DNA of 64,000 nt, from NCBI GenBank assembly GCA_012517965.1, contig JAAYTZ010000018.1:62001-126000 (forward strand). The letters are read 5' to 3'. The notes under the pieces are model-generated. The model was not told the DNA's origin. It did not search any database and was given only the letters and a program-made list of their open reading frames with translations. This stretch comes from Propionibacterium sp. Its GTDB lineage: Bacteria > Actinomycetota > Actinomycetes > Propionibacteriales > Propionibacteriaceae. Below, in pieces: positions 19,122-28,177 of this stretch (position 1 is the stretch's first letter; every line of letters starts with the position of its first letter). Position numbers and translations under genes: made by a program.

Positions 19122-19684
19122 GACAGTCTCCTCTCCCGCGCCCTGGCGCGGCTCGCGGCCCTCCCCGCGGCCAACTCGGCGCGGAGGCGGGCCTCCTCGA
19201 CGCGCCGCAACGCCGGTGCCCGCCACAGGTGGCAGATCGCCAGCGCGACGGCGTCCGCGGCGTCCGGCGGGCGGGGCGGGGCGTCCAGTTTCAGGACGCG
19301 CATCACCATGTGACCGACCTGCTCCTTGTCCGCGCGGCCGGAGCCGGTGATGGCCGCCTTCACCTCGGTGGGGGTGTGCTGGACGACCTGCAGGCCGGCC
19401 CGGGTGCCCACCAGCAGTGCGACCCCGGCCGCCTGCACCGTGCCCATGATGGTGCTCACGTCCCGGCGGGCGAACGGGCGTTCGACGGCCATGGCGTCCG
19501 GCCGGTACTCGGCGATGAACTGCACCAGCGACCGCTCGAGCGCCGCCAGGCGCTGACCCGGCTCCAGGTCGGCGGAGGTGCGCACCACGTCGGCCGCCAG
19601 CAGGACCGGGGAGCGGCCGGGACCGCCCTCGACGACCCCGACACCGCACCGGGTCAGGCCGGGGTCGACGCCCAGCACGCGCAT
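19118..19684 (-). CDS. ruvC: crossover junction endodeoxyribonuclease RuvC
   Basis: Holliday-junction resolvase, 188 aa from the ATG at 19684 (MRVLGVDPGLTRCG), preferred over the GTG at 19690 because the GGGAGG Shine-Dalgarno sits about 7 bp upstream of the ATG. The four acidic catalytic residues of the RNase-H-like fold are visible: D in GVDPGL, E in MAVERPFA, and the C-terminal DAADAVALAICH pair. First gene of ruvCAB. Confidence 0.95.
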   Translation of the reverse strand: MRVLGVDPGLTRCGVGVVEGGPGRSPVLLAADVVRTSADLEPGQRLAALERSLVQFIAEYRPDAMAVERPFARRDVSTIMGTVQAAGVALLVGTRAGLQVVQHTPTEVKAAITGSGRADKEQVGHMVMRVLKLDAPPRPPDAADAVALAICHLWRAPALRRVEEARLRAELAAGRAASRARARERRLS

Positions 19685-19713
19685 GCCCACCCCTCCCGAC
19701 GGGACCCCGCGCC

Positions 19714-19729
19714 CCGAACGTTTGTTCGG
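19714..19729. promoter_or_regulatory. LexA (SOS) box upstream of ruvCAB
   Basis: CCGAACGTTTGTTCGG matches the actinobacterial/Gram-positive SOS box CGAAC-N4-GTTCG exactly and lies 30-45 bp upstream of the ruvC ATG. ruvCAB is SOS-induced in several Actinobacteria, so LexA control is very likely. Confidence 0.85.
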
Positions 19730-19817
19730 ATGCTAGCGGACGCCGGCGCCCCGGCGCGGATCTCGGTCGGCGGGTCGCCGGCGAGCCGCGCGGGGGGCGT
19801 GGCGGTCGCGAGCCGGG

Positions 19818-20609
19818 TCAGTCCTCGTCGAGTTGCGCGAGGATCGCGTCGGGCACGTCCTCGTTCGACCAGACGTCCTGGACGTCGTCGACGTCCTCGA
19901 TCGCGTCGAGCAGCTTGAACAGCTTCGCGGCCTGGTCCTTGTCGGTGACGGCCTGGACGAACTGGGCGCGGAACTCGGTGTCGGCCGACTCGTAGTCCAG
20001 CCCGGCGGCCTGGACCGCCTTGCGGACGTCGACCAGGTTGTTCGGGTCGCAGACGATCTTGAAGGTGTCGCCCTCGTCGGTGATGTCCTCGGGGCCGGCG
20101 TCGAGGGTCGCCTCCAGCAGGTCGTCCTCGGTCACCAGCTTGTCCGGGACGCCGCGCTCGCCGGACGGCTGCTTCTTGGCGACCTCGACGACGCCCTTCC
20201 GGTCGAACACCCGGGCGACCGAGCCCATGTCGGCCATGGTGCCGCCGTTCCGGGTCACCGCGACCTTGACGTCGGCGGCCGAGCGGTTGCGGTTGTCGGT
20301 CAGCACCTCGATCAGGATCGCCACGCCGGCCGGGCCGTACGCCTCGTACATGATGTTGGTGTACTCGACCGACTCGCCCCCCACCCCGGAGCCGCGCTTG
20401 ACCGCACGGTCGATGTTGTCGTTCGGGACCGAGTTCTTCTTGGCCTTCTGGATCGCGTCGTAGAGCGTCGGGTTCCCGCCGGGGTCACCGCCGCCAAGCC
20501 GGGCCGCGACCTCGATCTTCTTGATCAGATTGGCGAAGAGCTTGCCGCGCTTCGCGTCGATCGCCGCCTTCTTGTGCTTCGTGGTGGCCCACTTGGAGTG
20601 ACCGCTCAT
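19818..20609 (-). CDS. YebC/PmpR family DNA-binding regulatory protein
   Basis: 263 aa, starting [24 protein letters not shown], the invariant YebC opening. Conserved landmarks include [43 protein letters not shown] and FDRKGVVEV. Members are described as transcriptional regulators or as translation factors for polyproline stalls; both are family knowledge. It precedes ruvC on the same strand, a widely conserved neighbourhood. Confidence 0.95.
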   Translation of the reverse strand: MSGHSKWATTKHKKAAIDAKRGKLFANLIKKIEVAARLGGGDPGGNPTLYDAIQKAKKNSVPNDNIDRAVKRGSGVGGESVEYTNIMYEAYGPAGVAILIEVLTDNRNRSAADVKVAVTRNGGTMADMGSVARVFDRKGVVEVAKKQPSGERGVPDKLVTEDDLLEATLDAGPEDITDEGDTFKIVCDPNNLVDVRKAVQAAGLDYESADTEFRAQFVQAVTDKDQAAKLFKLLDAIEDVDDVQDVWSNEDVPDAILAQLDED

Positions 20610-20681
20610 CGGTGTCCGTTCCTGTCGCGAGTTTTTTGCCGCGGCGAGTCTAGTGCACGCGCGCGGACGCCCCCGCTGTGC

Positions 20682-21029
20682 CTACTCGCCGTGCCCCTCC
20701 GCCGGGCGGCGCCAGACCGTCGACTGGGGCCCTCGGTCCCGGGCGGTGGCGTGGATCAGGGTGTTGGCGGCGACCCGCACGCGCCGGTCCTGCGACTGGG
20801 ACGCCCACAGCAGCGCCGCCTCGGTCTCGACCGGATCGAGGACGCCGATGGCCTGCACGGCGGCGTACCGCACGGCGGCGTCCGGGTCGTCGAGGGCGAC
20901 CACGAGCGCATCGAGGGCGGGCAGGGCGGCGTCGCGCAGGTCCGTGAGGCGCAGGACGGCGGCCAGCCGCTGGGCGGGATCCCCGGCGGCGAGCGTGGCG
21001 AGGAGGGTCGCGAGGTGTTCGGCGGTCAT
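20682..21029 (-). CDS. small HEAT-repeat protein
   Basis: 115 aa from the ATG at 21029, which overlaps the hisA stop by 4 bp (ATGA). The sequence has two to three short helical repeats of HEAT/PBS-lyase type, for example [20 protein letters not shown] and [18 protein letters not shown]. No catalytic motif is present. Tight coupling to hisA suggests co-expression, but a role in histidine synthesis is not implied by the sequence. The long 365-aa ORF in this frame contains it only as its C terminus. Confidence 0.75.
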   Translation of the reverse strand: MTAEHLATLLATLAAGDPAQRLAAVLRLTDLRDAALPALDALVVALDDPDAAVRYAAVQAIGVLDPVETEAALLWASQSQDRRVRVAANTLIHATARDRGPQSTVWRRPAEGHGE

Positions 21030-21754
21030 CGGCCGGCGACGTCGAGGGCCTCGGCCAGGGTGAAGTTCCCCACGTAGAGGGCGGTGCCGATGATGGCCCC
21101 GGTGACGCCGAGCGGCACGAGGGTGCGCAGCGCGCGCAGGTCGTCGAGGGAGGCGATGCCGCCCGAGGCGATGACCTCGGCGTCGGTGAGGGCGCACACC
21201 CGGCGCAGCAGGTCGAGGTTGGGGCCGGTCAGCATGCCGTCGGACTGCACGTCGGTGACCACGAAGGTGCGGCACCCGGCGTCGGACAGACGCCGGACCG
21301 CCTCGGCCCAGTCGCCGCCCTCGCGCACCCAGCCGCGGGCCGCCAGCCGGCTGCCCCGGACGTCGATCGCGATGCCGATGCGGTCGCCGTGCTCGGCGAT
21401 GATGCGCTCGCACCAGGCGGGGTTCTCGAGCGCCGCCGTGCCGATGTTGACGCGACGGCAGCCGGTCGCCAACGCCCGTTCGAGGGACGCGTCGTCCCGG
21501 ATGCCCCCCGAGAGTTCGACGTTGAGACTCAGGCGGGCGGTGATCTCGGCGATCCGCTCGGCGTTGGAGCCCCGGCCGAACGCGGCGTCGAGATCGACGA
21601 GGTGGAGCCACTGGGCGCCGGCGTCCTGCCAGCGCAGGGCGGCGGCGAGGGGGTCGCCGAAGACCTTCTCGGAGCCCGCGATGCCCTGGGTCAACTGGAC
21701 GGCCTGGCCCCCCTGGATGTCCACGGCCGGGAGGAGGTACAGCGAATCGGTCAC
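21026..21754 (-). CDS. hisA: phosphoribosylformimino-5-aminoimidazole carboxamide ribotide isomerase
   Basis: TIM-barrel isomerase of histidine biosynthesis, 242 aa from the GTG at 21754 ([19 protein letters not shown]). The catalytic Asp lies in LPAVDIQGG and the second in [15 protein letters not shown]; phosphate-binding loops ELSGGIRDD and [12 protein letters not shown] are clear. Some Actinobacteria use this protein as PriA for both HisA and TrpF; which applies here cannot be told by eye. TACCCT lies about 6 bp before the GTG with no Shine-Dalgarno, so the mRNA may be leaderless. An AbiEi-like gene separates it from hisH. Confidence 0.93.
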   Translation of the reverse strand: MTDSLYLLPAVDIQGGQAVQLTQGIAGSEKVFGDPLAAALRWQDAGAQWLHLVDLDAAFGRGSNAERIAEITARLSLNVELSGGIRDDASLERALATGCRRVNIGTAALENPAWCERIIAEHGDRIGIAIDVRGSRLAARGWVREGGDWAEAVRRLSDAGCRTFVVTDVQSDGMLTGPNLDLLRRVCALTDAEVIASGGIASLDDLRALRTLVPLGVTGAIIGTALYVGNFTLAEALDVAGR

Positions 21755-21784
21755 CGGGGAAGGGTAGCGTCCGGCCCAACCACG

Positions 21785-21935
21785 GGGCGCCCCGACCTCA
21801 CCCCCGGACGCCTCGGGCGAGCCACGCTTCCTCGGGTGGGCGACGGGACGCCTCGGGCCGGCCACGTTCCCTCGGGTTCCTGCCCGAGCGTCCGTCGCGA
21901 ACCCGAGGCGGCCGGGGGTCGAGGGGCCCGAAGGG
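21785..21935. repeat. GC-rich palindromic intergenic repeat, copy 2
   Basis: Lies between hisA and the AbiEi-like gene. It contains several CCTCGGG blocks and a core GGTTCCTGCCCGAGCGTCCG followed by TCGCGAACCCGAGG. About 40 bp of the core is nearly identical to copy 3 on the far side of the AbiEi-like gene, differing at one position. Nested CTCGGG/CCCGAG pairs give hairpins, like REP/BIME elements. Confidence 0.75.
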
Positions 21936-22002
21936 GGAGACCTGGGAGCCCTCCCCTGTGGATAACCGGGCAGCCGCGGCGCAGACGTGGTGGGGTGTGC
22001 TC

Positions 22003-22974
22003 ATGACCCCCCAGGAATGGCGTGACCAGCACCGCGAACAGGCGCCCGATCGGCGCGAACGACGGACAGCGAACCTGCGGGCCGACGACGGGCTGAGCGA
22101 GCGGGACGTGAAGCAGCGCGTGCGGGACGGGCGCCTGGTCCGGTTGCGGCGTGGCGTGCTGACGGACCGCACGGCCGAAACGCCCGTCCAGCGGCACCTG
22201 CAACTGGCCAGGGCCGTTGCCCTGCAGCGGTCCGAGCCGGTCTTCAGCCACGTCACGGCCGCGGTCGCCTGGGGGTTGCCCGTGAACAGCCGCAACCTCG
22301 ACCGGGTCTGGCTGACGCGGCGTCGGGGCCACGGCCATGGCCGGACCGTGCCCGACGCGGTCGAGAGTCAGTCCTCGTTGCGCGCCGAGGAGATCGCCGT
22401 GGCGTCGGGGCTCGTCGTGACGAGCGTGGCCCGCACGGTGGTCGACCTGGGCCGGACCTCCGCGCTCGAGTGGGGCGTGGCCGCCGCGGACGCCGCCCTG
22501 CACCGCGGCCTGTGCACCCGGGACGATCTTGAGGCAGCGGTCGCCGCCGGCAGGGGACGTCGCGGGATCGCCCGCGCGGCGCGGGCGGTCGCCTTCGCCG
22601 ATCCACGGGCGGAGTCGCCGCTCGAGTCCGTCAGCCGGCTCACGATTTCCAGGACCGACCTGCCCCAGCCGGTCCTGCAGCACCCGATCGTGCTGGCGGG
22701 CCGGAAGGTGGCGACGAGCGACTTCGCCTGGCTCGACGAAAAGGTGGTCGGCGAGTGCGACGGGGCGGTGAAGTACGGCGCGCTGCTGGCCGATGGGCAG
22801 AGCGCGCAGGACGCGGTTCTGGCGGAGAAGCGCCGCGAGGAACTGATCCGCGAGGCGGGCTGGTGGGTCGTCCGGTGGGATTGGAAGACCGCGTGGGACC
22901 GGCAGCGACTCGCTCAGCGCCTCCGCTCGGCACTGGGTTTTCAGAGCCTCGGGCCGGCGGCACGGTCGGCCTGA
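22003..22974 (+). CDS. AbiEi-antitoxin-like winged helix fused to a DUF559/Vsr-like nuclease domain
   Basis: 323 aa from the ATG at 22003 (MTPQEWRDQHREQAPD), preceded by GGTGGGG. The N-terminal part has the AbiEi-type winged helix seen in many actinobacterial solitary proteins (LSERDVKQRVRDGRLVRLRR, then VFSHVTAAVAWGLPV). The C-terminal ~90 residues resemble DUF559/very-short-patch-repair endonucleases: ESPLESVSRL, then DFAWLDEKVVGECDGAVKY (an E/D-D-ExD-K-like site) and ending RREELIREAGWWVVRWDW. No AbiEii toxin gene is adjacent. It is the only plus-strand gene within the his locus and is flanked by repeat copies 2 and 3. Function unknown. Confidence 0.8.
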   Translation: MTPQEWRDQHREQAPDRRERRTANLRADDGLSERDVKQRVRDGRLVRLRRGVLTDRTAETPVQRHLQLARAVALQRSEPVFSHVTAAVAWGLPVNSRNLDRVWLTRRRGHGHGRTVPDAVESQSSLRAEEIAVASGLVVTSVARTVVDLGRTSALEWGVAAADAALHRGLCTRDDLEAAVAAGRGRRGIARAARAVAFADPRAESPLESVSRLTISRTDLPQPVLQHPIVLAGRKVATSDFAWLDEKVVGECDGAVKYGALLADGQSAQDAVLAEKRREELIREAGWWVVRWDWKTAWDRQRLAQRLRSALGFQSLGPAARSA

Positions 22975-23014
22975 TCGGCAGACCAACTCAGTACGGGACC
23001 GCCCCTGGCCCACA

Positions 23015-23205
23015 GGACGCCCCTGGCCCACCGGACGCCTCGGGTCGGCTCCGTTTCCTCGGGTTCCTGCCCGAGCGTCCGTCGCGAGCCCGAGGCGTCC
23101 GGGCCGGAACCCGAGCGTCCGTCGCGAACCCGAGGCGTCCGGGCCGGAGCCCGAGGCGTCCGGGCCGGAACCCGAGGCGTCCGGGTCGGCGGCCGGGTGG
23201 ACGGC
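23015..23205. repeat. GC-rich palindromic intergenic repeat, copy 3, with tandem subunits
   Basis: Lies between the AbiEi-like gene and hisH. It contains the same core as copy 2 (GGTTCCTGCCCGAGCGTCCG), then roughly 20-bp tandem subunits of the form CCCGAGGCGTCCGGGCCGG repeated four times with small changes. The terminal GCCTCGGG and CCCGAGGC can pair around the core. The 177-aa ORF here is an Arg/Pro-rich artefact of the repeat. Confidence 0.8.
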
Positions 23206-23208
23206 CCG

Positions 23209-23829
23209 TCAGAGGGTGGCGACCCAGTTGCGCAGCAGGCGTCCGCCGGCCGCCCCGGACTTCTCCGGGTGGAACTGAGTGGAGCTGAGCGCCCCGTACT
23301 CGACCGCGGCGACGAACCGGTCACCGCCGTGCTCGCACCACGTCACCTGGACGCCGTCCGGCCACGCGGCGTCGTGGACGGCGTAGCTGTGCACGAAGTA
23401 GAACCGTTCCTCGGCGAGCCCGGCGAACAGCGTCGAGGAGCCCTCGGCGGCCACGGTGTTCCAGCCCATGTGCGGCAGCCGGCGCGACGTCAGCCGCTCC
23501 ACGACCCCGGGCAGGACGCCGACGCCGGCGGCCCGCACCCCGTGCTCGACGCCCGCGGCGAACATCACCTGGTGGCCCACGCAGATGCCGAGCACCGGAC
23601 GCCCCGCGGCCAGCCGCTCCCGGATCAGCGCCGGACCGCCGACCGACTCGAGCCCGGCCATGCAGGCGGCGAAGGCGCCGACGCCCGGCACGACGAGCCC
23701 GGCGGCGGAGCGCACGATCTCCGGGTCGGCGGTGAGCACGGCCTCACAGCCGGCGGCGGCGACGGCCCGGGTCGCGGAGTGCAGGTTGCCGGAGCCGTAG
23801 TCGAGCAGCGCCACCAGCGGACGGGTCAC
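23209..23829 (-). CDS. hisH: imidazole glycerol phosphate synthase, glutaminase subunit
   Basis: Class I glutamine amidotransferase that supplies ammonia to HisF; 206 aa from the GTG at 23829 ([19 protein letters not shown]). The catalytic Cys is in [12 protein letters not shown] and the His-Glu pair is in [22 protein letters not shown] and the oxyanion strand are present. It follows hisB by 43 bp. Its partner hisF is not in this window. Confidence 0.94.
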   Translation of the reverse strand: MTRPLVALLDYGSGNLHSATRAVAAAGCEAVLTADPEIVRSAAGLVVPGVGAFAACMAGLESVGGPALIRERLAAGRPVLGICVGHQVMFAAGVEHGVRAAGVGVLPGVVERLTSRRLPHMGWNTVAAEGSSTLFAGLAEERFYFVHSYAVHDAAWPDGVQVTWCEHGGDRFVAAVEYGALSSTQFHPEKSGAAGGRLLRNWVATL

Positions 23830-23872
23830 GGCCGATCCCCGGCTCGGCCGCGCCAACCGGCGGGGCCGCCGG

Positions 23873-24487
23873 TCACAGGGCACCCTTCGTCGACGGCACG
23901 CTCCCGGCGGTGCGGGCGTCCGGCTCGACCGCGGCCCGCAGCGCGCGGGCCAGCGCCTTGAACTGGGCCTCGACGATGTGGTGCGGGTCCCGGCCCGCCA
24001 GCAGCGTCAGGTGCACGCACAGCCCCGCGTTGAGCGCCAGCGACTCGACGACGTGCCGCGTCATCGATCCGGCGTACGGGACCCCCGAACCGCCGATGCG
24101 CGCGTACACCTGCCCGTCGGGTTCGCCCGAGCAGACGACGTAGGGGCGTCCGGCGACGTCGACGGTGCACTCGGCGAGCGCCTCGTCCAGCGGGACCCGG
24201 GCGTAGCCGAACCGGCCGATGCCGCGCTTGTCGCCCAGCGCCGCGGCCAGCGCCTGACCGAGCACGATCGCGGTGTCCTCGACGACGTGGTGGGCGTCCA
24301 CCTCGACGTCGCCGGACGCCTCGACGATCAGGTCGATCAACGCATGCTTGGCCAGCGAGGTCAGCATGTGGTCGTAGAACCCGACGCCGGTCGCCACCGT
24401 CGCCCGTCCGGTGCCGTCCAGGTTCACCTCGACCCGGACGCGCGACTCGCTCGTGACCCGCTCGGCGGTCGCCCTGCGCTCGCTCAT
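23873..24487 (-). CDS. hisB: imidazoleglycerol-phosphate dehydratase
   Basis: Dehydratase step of histidine synthesis, monofunctional form, 204 aa from the ATG at 24487 ([12 protein letters not shown]). The paired Mn-binding motifs are [14 protein letters not shown] and [26 protein letters not shown] is also conserved. Its start overlaps the hisC stop by 4 bp. Confidence 0.96.
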   Translation of the reverse strand: MSERRATAERVTSESRVRVEVNLDGTGRATVATGVGFYDHMLTSLAKHALIDLIVEASGDVEVDAHHVVEDTAIVLGQALAAALGDKRGIGRFGYARVPLDEALAECTVDVAGRPYVVCSGEPDGQVYARIGGSGVPYAGSMTRHVVESLALNAGLCVHLTLLAGRDPHHIVEAQFKALARALRAAVEPDARTAGSVPSTKGAL

Positions 24488-25572
24488 GCCTCCCCGATCT
24501 GTGCCGCGGCCGCGTAGAAGGCGGCCATCTCCTCCGGCGTCCCCGCCGAGACCCGCAGGAACCCGGCCGGTCCGGTCTCCCGCACCAGCACCCCCCGATC
24601 CAGGAGCCGCTGCCAGGCCAGGTGCCGGTCGGCGAAGCGCCCGAACAGCACGAAGTTGGCGTCCGACGGGACCACCTCGAACCCGAGTTCGGGCAGCCGG
24701 ATCAGCATCGCGTCCCGGACGCCGCGGAGCAGGTCCACCTTCGCCAGCATCTCGTCGGCGTGGGCCAGCGCCACCTCGGCGATCGCCTGGGTCTGCGCCG
24801 ACAGGTGGTAGGGCAGCCGGACGATGCGGCAGGCGTCCACGATGGCCGGCGCCGCCGCCAGGTACCCGACGCGGCCGCCGGCGAGCGCGAACGCCTTGCT
24901 CATCGTCCGCGACACCACCAGGTTGCCGAACTTGGGCAGCAGCCCCAGGGCGGACGCCTCGGGCGTCCGGCTGAACTCCTGGTAGGCCTCGTCGACCACC
25001 ACGATGGCGTCGGTGCCCTCCAGGACGGCCTCGATCACGTCCAGCGGCGTCGAGGTGCCCGTGGGGTTGTTGGGCGTCGTGATCAGCACCACGTCCGGGT
25101 CGTGCTCGTCGAGTGCCCCCAGCACCAGGTCGGCGTCCAGGGTGTAGTCGGGCCGCCGCGGCACGGTCACGTACTCGGTGTGGGTGTTGCGGGCGTACTC
25201 GGGGTACATCGAGTAGGTGGGGGTGAAGGTCAGGCAGCGGCGTCCGGGGCCGCCGAAGGCGCCGAGCAGGTGCGTCATCACCTCGTTCGACCCGTTCGCG
25301 GCCCACACGTGGGCGGCGGTCAGCCCGTAGCCGAGATAGGCGGCCAGTCGGCGGCGCAGTTCGGACGCCTCCCGGTCGGGGTAGCGGTCGATGCGGGCGG
25401 TGGCCGCCCAGATCGCGTCCGCCATCTCGCGCCGGATCGCCTCGCTCGGCGGGTACGGGTTCTCGTTGACGTTCAGGCAGACCGGCACGTCGAGTTGGGG
25501 GGCGCCGTAGGGCTGTTCCCCGACCAGTTCGGGCCGCAGCGGCAGGTCGGCCAGGGTGGGGTCGGGCCTCAC
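24484..25572 (-). CDS. hisC: histidinol-phosphate aminotransferase
   Basis: PLP-dependent class I/II aminotransferase, 362 aa from the GTG at 25572 ([16 protein letters not shown]), overlapping the hisD stop as GTGA. Conserved features are [11 protein letters not shown] near the N terminus, ITTPNNPTG, the PLP-lysine motif [17 protein letters not shown], and the C-terminal [17 protein letters not shown] containing the phosphate-binding Arg. It carries ten GGACGCC/GGCGTCC heptamers by hand count over its ~1.1 kb. Confidence 0.94.
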   Translation of the reverse strand: MRPDPTLADLPLRPELVGEQPYGAPQLDVPVCLNVNENPYPPSEAIRREMADAIWAATARIDRYPDREASELRRRLAAYLGYGLTAAHVWAANGSNEVMTHLLGAFGGPGRRCLTFTPTYSMYPEYARNTHTEYVTVPRRPDYTLDADLVLGALDEHDPDVVLITTPNNPTGTSTPLDVIEAVLEGTDAIVVVDEAYQEFSRTPEASALGLLPKFGNLVVSRTMSKAFALAGGRVGYLAAAPAIVDACRIVRLPYHLSAQTQAIAEVALAHADEMLAKVDLLRGVRDAMLIRLPELGFEVVPSDANFVLFGRFADRHLAWQRLLDRGVLVRETGPAGFLRVSAGTPEEMAAFYAAAAQIGEA

Positions 25573-26888
25573 CGGACGCCCCCGCCGCCGGGCTGCGTCC
25601 GGACCCGGATCGCCGCCCGGTGCCCGGGCAGGTGCTCGGCGGTCGCGAAGGTCTCCACCAGCGGCCCGATCGCCGCGAGCGCGTCGGCGCTGTAGTCGAT
25701 GACGTGCACGGTCTTCAGGAAGTCCCGCGCGGTCAGCCCCGAGCTGTGCGCGGCCGTCCCGCCCGTCGGCAGCACGTGGGTCGAGCCCGCCGAGTAGTCG
25801 CCGAGCGGCACCGGCGCGTACGGGCCGACGAAGATCGCTCCGGCGTTGCTCACCCGGTCGGCGACCGCACGGGCGTCGCGGGTCTGCACCTCGAGGTGCT
25901 CGGCGCCGTAGGCGTCCGCGACCTCGATCCCCTGGTCGAGGTCGTCGACCAGCACGGTGGCCGACTGCGACCCGGTCAGCGCCGTCCGGATCCGCTCGAT
26001 GTTGTCGAGCGCGGCGATCTGCCCGTCGAGGGCGGCGTCGACCGCGTCGGCCAGCGCGACGGAGGGGGTGACCAGCACCGAGCCGGCCATCGGGTCGTGC
26101 TCGGCCTGGCTGATCAGGTCGGCGGCGACGTGCGCGGGGTCGGCGGTGTCGTCGGCCAGCACCATGATCTCGGTCGGGCCGGCCTCCGAGTCGATGCCGA
26201 TCAGGCCCCGCAGGTGCCGCTTGGCGGCCACCACGTAGATGTTCCCGGGCCCGGTGACGAGGTCGACGGGCTCGCACAGGCCGGCCACGCCGTGGGCGAA
26301 CATCGCGATCGCCTGGGCCCCGCCGACGGCGTACACCTCGTCGACGCCCAGCAGGTGGCACAGCCCGAGCACCGTCGGGTCCGGCAGCCCGCCGTGCGCC
26401 CGGCTCGGCGGGGTCGCCACCGCCAGCGACCGGACGCCCGCCGCCCGGGCCGGCACCACGTTCATCAGCACCGAGGACGCCAGCGGCGCCAGCCCGCCCG
26501 GCACGTACAGCCCGACCCGGCGGATCGGGACGCTCCGGATGCCGATCGTCGCCCCGGGGGCGACCTCGACCTCGACCAGCGGCGGCAGCAACTCGGCGCG
26601 GCAGACCAGCTCGCGGCGCCGGATCGACTCCAGCAGCGCGGCCCGCACGTCGGCGTCCAACTCGGCGGCGCAGCGCGCCAGCACGTCGGCGGGCACCCGG
26701 AGCGAGTCGGGCACGACGCCGTCGAAACGCTCGGAGAACTCGCGCAACGCGGCCTCGCCGCGGTCGCGGACGGCGTCGCAGATGGGGCGGACGGCGGCCA
26801 GGGCGTGCTCGACATCGAACGCGCCGCGAGGGATCACGGCGCGGTAGTCGGGTTTCTGTCCTCGGACGTCGATCCTTCTCAGCTGCAC
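25569..26888 (-). CDS. hisD: histidinol dehydrogenase
   Basis: NAD- and Zn-dependent final step of histidine synthesis, 439 aa from the GTG at 26888 ([14 protein letters not shown]). Signature stretches are [44 protein letters not shown] (Zn-site region), [15 protein letters not shown] (catalytic His/Gln), and AYGAEHLEV. It is the first gene of hisDCBH. A -10 box lies 6 bp before the start with no Shine-Dalgarno, so the transcript is probably leaderless. Confidence 0.95.
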   Translation of the reverse strand: MQLRRIDVRGQKPDYRAVIPRGAFDVEHALAAVRPICDAVRDRGEAALREFSERFDGVVPDSLRVPADVLARCAAELDADVRAALLESIRRRELVCRAELLPPLVEVEVAPGATIGIRSVPIRRVGLYVPGGLAPLASSVLMNVVPARAAGVRSLAVATPPSRAHGGLPDPTVLGLCHLLGVDEVYAVGGAQAIAMFAHGVAGLCEPVDLVTGPGNIYVVAAKRHLRGLIGIDSEAGPTEIMVLADDTADPAHVAADLISQAEHDPMAGSVLVTPSVALADAVDAALDGQIAALDNIERIRTALTGSQSATVLVDDLDQGIEVADAYGAEHLEVQTRDARAVADRVSNAGAIFVGPYAPVPLGDYSAGSTHVLPTGGTAAHSSGLTARDFLKTVHVIDYSADALAAIGPLVETFATAEHLPGHRAAIRVRTQPGGGGVR

Positions 26889-26894
26889 CCGATG

Positions 26895-26900
26895 ATTGTA
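26895..26900 (-). promoter_or_regulatory. -10 box for leaderless hisD transcript
   Basis: On the minus strand TACAAT sits 6 nt before the hisD GTG, which puts the expected transcription start at or next to the start codon. Leaderless mRNAs are frequent in Actinobacteria. The divergent DUF554 gene starts only 20 bp away, so the two promoters must overlap. Confidence 0.6.
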
Positions 26901-26907
26901 TGAGGGC

Positions 26908-27642
26908 ATGTTCATCGGGATCGGAACGGTCGCCAATGTGGTCACCGTGGCCGTCGGCGCCCTTGTCGGGCTGGCGTTCGGCAGCCGCATCCCCGAACGC
27001 ACCAAGGATCTGATCACCGCCACCCTCGGCCTCGTCACGCTGGTGCTGGGGCTGTCGTCGGCGGCGGCCATGAACTCGGACGCCCTCGCCGCGGTCGTCG
27101 GCCGTGGCGGGTTGCTGATCGTGATCGGCTCGTTGCTCGTCGGGGGCATCGTGGGGTCCGCGCTGCGGATCGAGCAGCGGCTGGAGGGCGCCGTGGGCTG
27201 GCTCCGCGACCGGTTCGCCCGCGGCGAGACCTCCGGCCGGTTCGTGGACGCCGTCGTCACGCCGACCCTGCTGTTCTGCGTCGGGCCGCTCACGATCCTG
27301 GGGTCGCTGTCGGACGGGCTGGGCCGCGGCGCCGACCAGCTGCTGGTCAAGGCCGTGCTCGACGGGTTCGCGGCGATCGCGTTCGCCGCCTCGCTGGGGG
27401 CCGGCGTGGTGCTGTCGGCGGTGGCGGTCGGCGTCCTGCAGGGCCTGCTCACGTTGCTGGGCTACCTGGTCGGCGACTTCCTGCCGCTGGCGCACATCGA
27501 CGCCCTGACCGCCACCGGCGGGGTGATCCTGATGGCGCTGTCGCTGCGCCTGCTGAACCTCAAGCAGATCCCGGTCGGCGACATGCTGCCGGCCCTGGTG
27601 ATCGCGCCGGTGCTCGTCGCCCTCGTCGACGTGGTCCTCTGA
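26908..27642 (+). CDS. DUF554 family membrane protein
   Basis: 244 aa from the ATG at 26908 ([18 protein letters not shown]). About six to seven TM helices are apparent, with the DUF554 hallmarks [35 protein letters not shown] and [17 protein letters not shown]. It is a conserved integral membrane protein (YdfK/YqgA type) of unknown function, possibly a transporter. Divergent from hisD and 7 bp upstream of ybaK. Confidence 0.9.
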   Translation: MFIGIGTVANVVTVAVGALVGLAFGSRIPERTKDLITATLGLVTLVLGLSSAAAMNSDALAAVVGRGGLLIVIGSLLVGGIVGSALRIEQRLEGAVGWLRDRFARGETSGRFVDAVVTPTLLFCVGPLTILGSLSDGLGRGADQLLVKAVLDGFAAIAFAASLGAGVVLSAVAVGVLQGLLTLLGYLVGDFLPLAHIDALTATGGVILMALSLRLLNLKQIPVGDMLPALVIAPVLVALVDVVL

Positions 27643-27649
27643 GGCGGCG

Positions 27650-28150
27650 ATGGCCAAGAAGCGGACCCCCGGCGGCACCCCGGCGACCGACGCCCTGACG
27701 GCGGCCGGAGTCGCCTTCACGGTCACCTCCTACGACCACGACCCCGCCGAGCGGCATTTCGGCGCCGAGACCGTCGCGGTGCTGGGCCTCGACCCGGCCC
27801 GGGTGTTCAAGACGCTGCTCGTCGACCTCAACCCCGGCGGACGCCCCCGGCTGGCGGTCGGCGTCGTGCCGGTCGCGGGCATGCTGGATCTCAAGGCCAT
27901 CGCGGCCGCGCTGGGGGCCAAGAAGGCCGACCTCGCCGACCCCCGGGTCGCCGAACGGTCGTCCGGCTACGTCGTGGGCGGCATCTCCCCCGTCGGCCAG
28001 AAGACCCCGCTGCCGACCGTCATCGACTCCTCCGCGCTCGGGTTCGCCACGATCTTCTGCTCGGCCGGGAGGCGGGGGATGCAGGTCGAACTCGCCCCCA
28101 CCGACCTGGCGCGGGTGACCGGGGCGTCCTTCGCCGCCATCGCCCGCTGA
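27650..28150 (+). CDS. ybaK: Cys-tRNA(Pro)/Cys-tRNA(Cys) deacylase, YbaK type
   Basis: 166 aa, starting [20 protein letters not shown]. The family hydrolyses misacylated Cys-tRNA(Pro). The conserved lysine is in [10 protein letters not shown], followed by [21 protein letters not shown] and the glycine-rich [17 protein letters not shown]. It lies 7 bp after the DUF554 gene in the same direction. Length and motif order match YbaK/EbsC rather than the ProX or PrdX branches. Confidence 0.9.
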   Translation: MAKKRTPGGTPATDALTAAGVAFTVTSYDHDPAERHFGAETVAVLGLDPARVFKTLLVDLNPGGRPRLAVGVVPVAGMLDLKAIAAALGAKKADLADPRVAERSSGYVVGGISPVGQKTPLPTVIDSSALGFATIFCSAGRRGMQVELAPTDLARVTGASFAAIAR

Positions 28151-28177
28151 GCTCCGGCCGCCGACGGGCGGGCCGGC

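Noticed and set aside
22755-23288. 177-aa ORF through repeat copy 3
   Set aside because: It encodes Arg/Pro-rich repeats produced by the palindromic DNA element, with no start signal.
24484-27726. 1080-aa ORF spanning hisC and continuing across hisD and DUF554
   Set aside because: Only its C-terminal ~360 residues are real (hisC). The rest is out-of-frame shadow; the GTG at 25572 overlapping the hisD stop is the true start.
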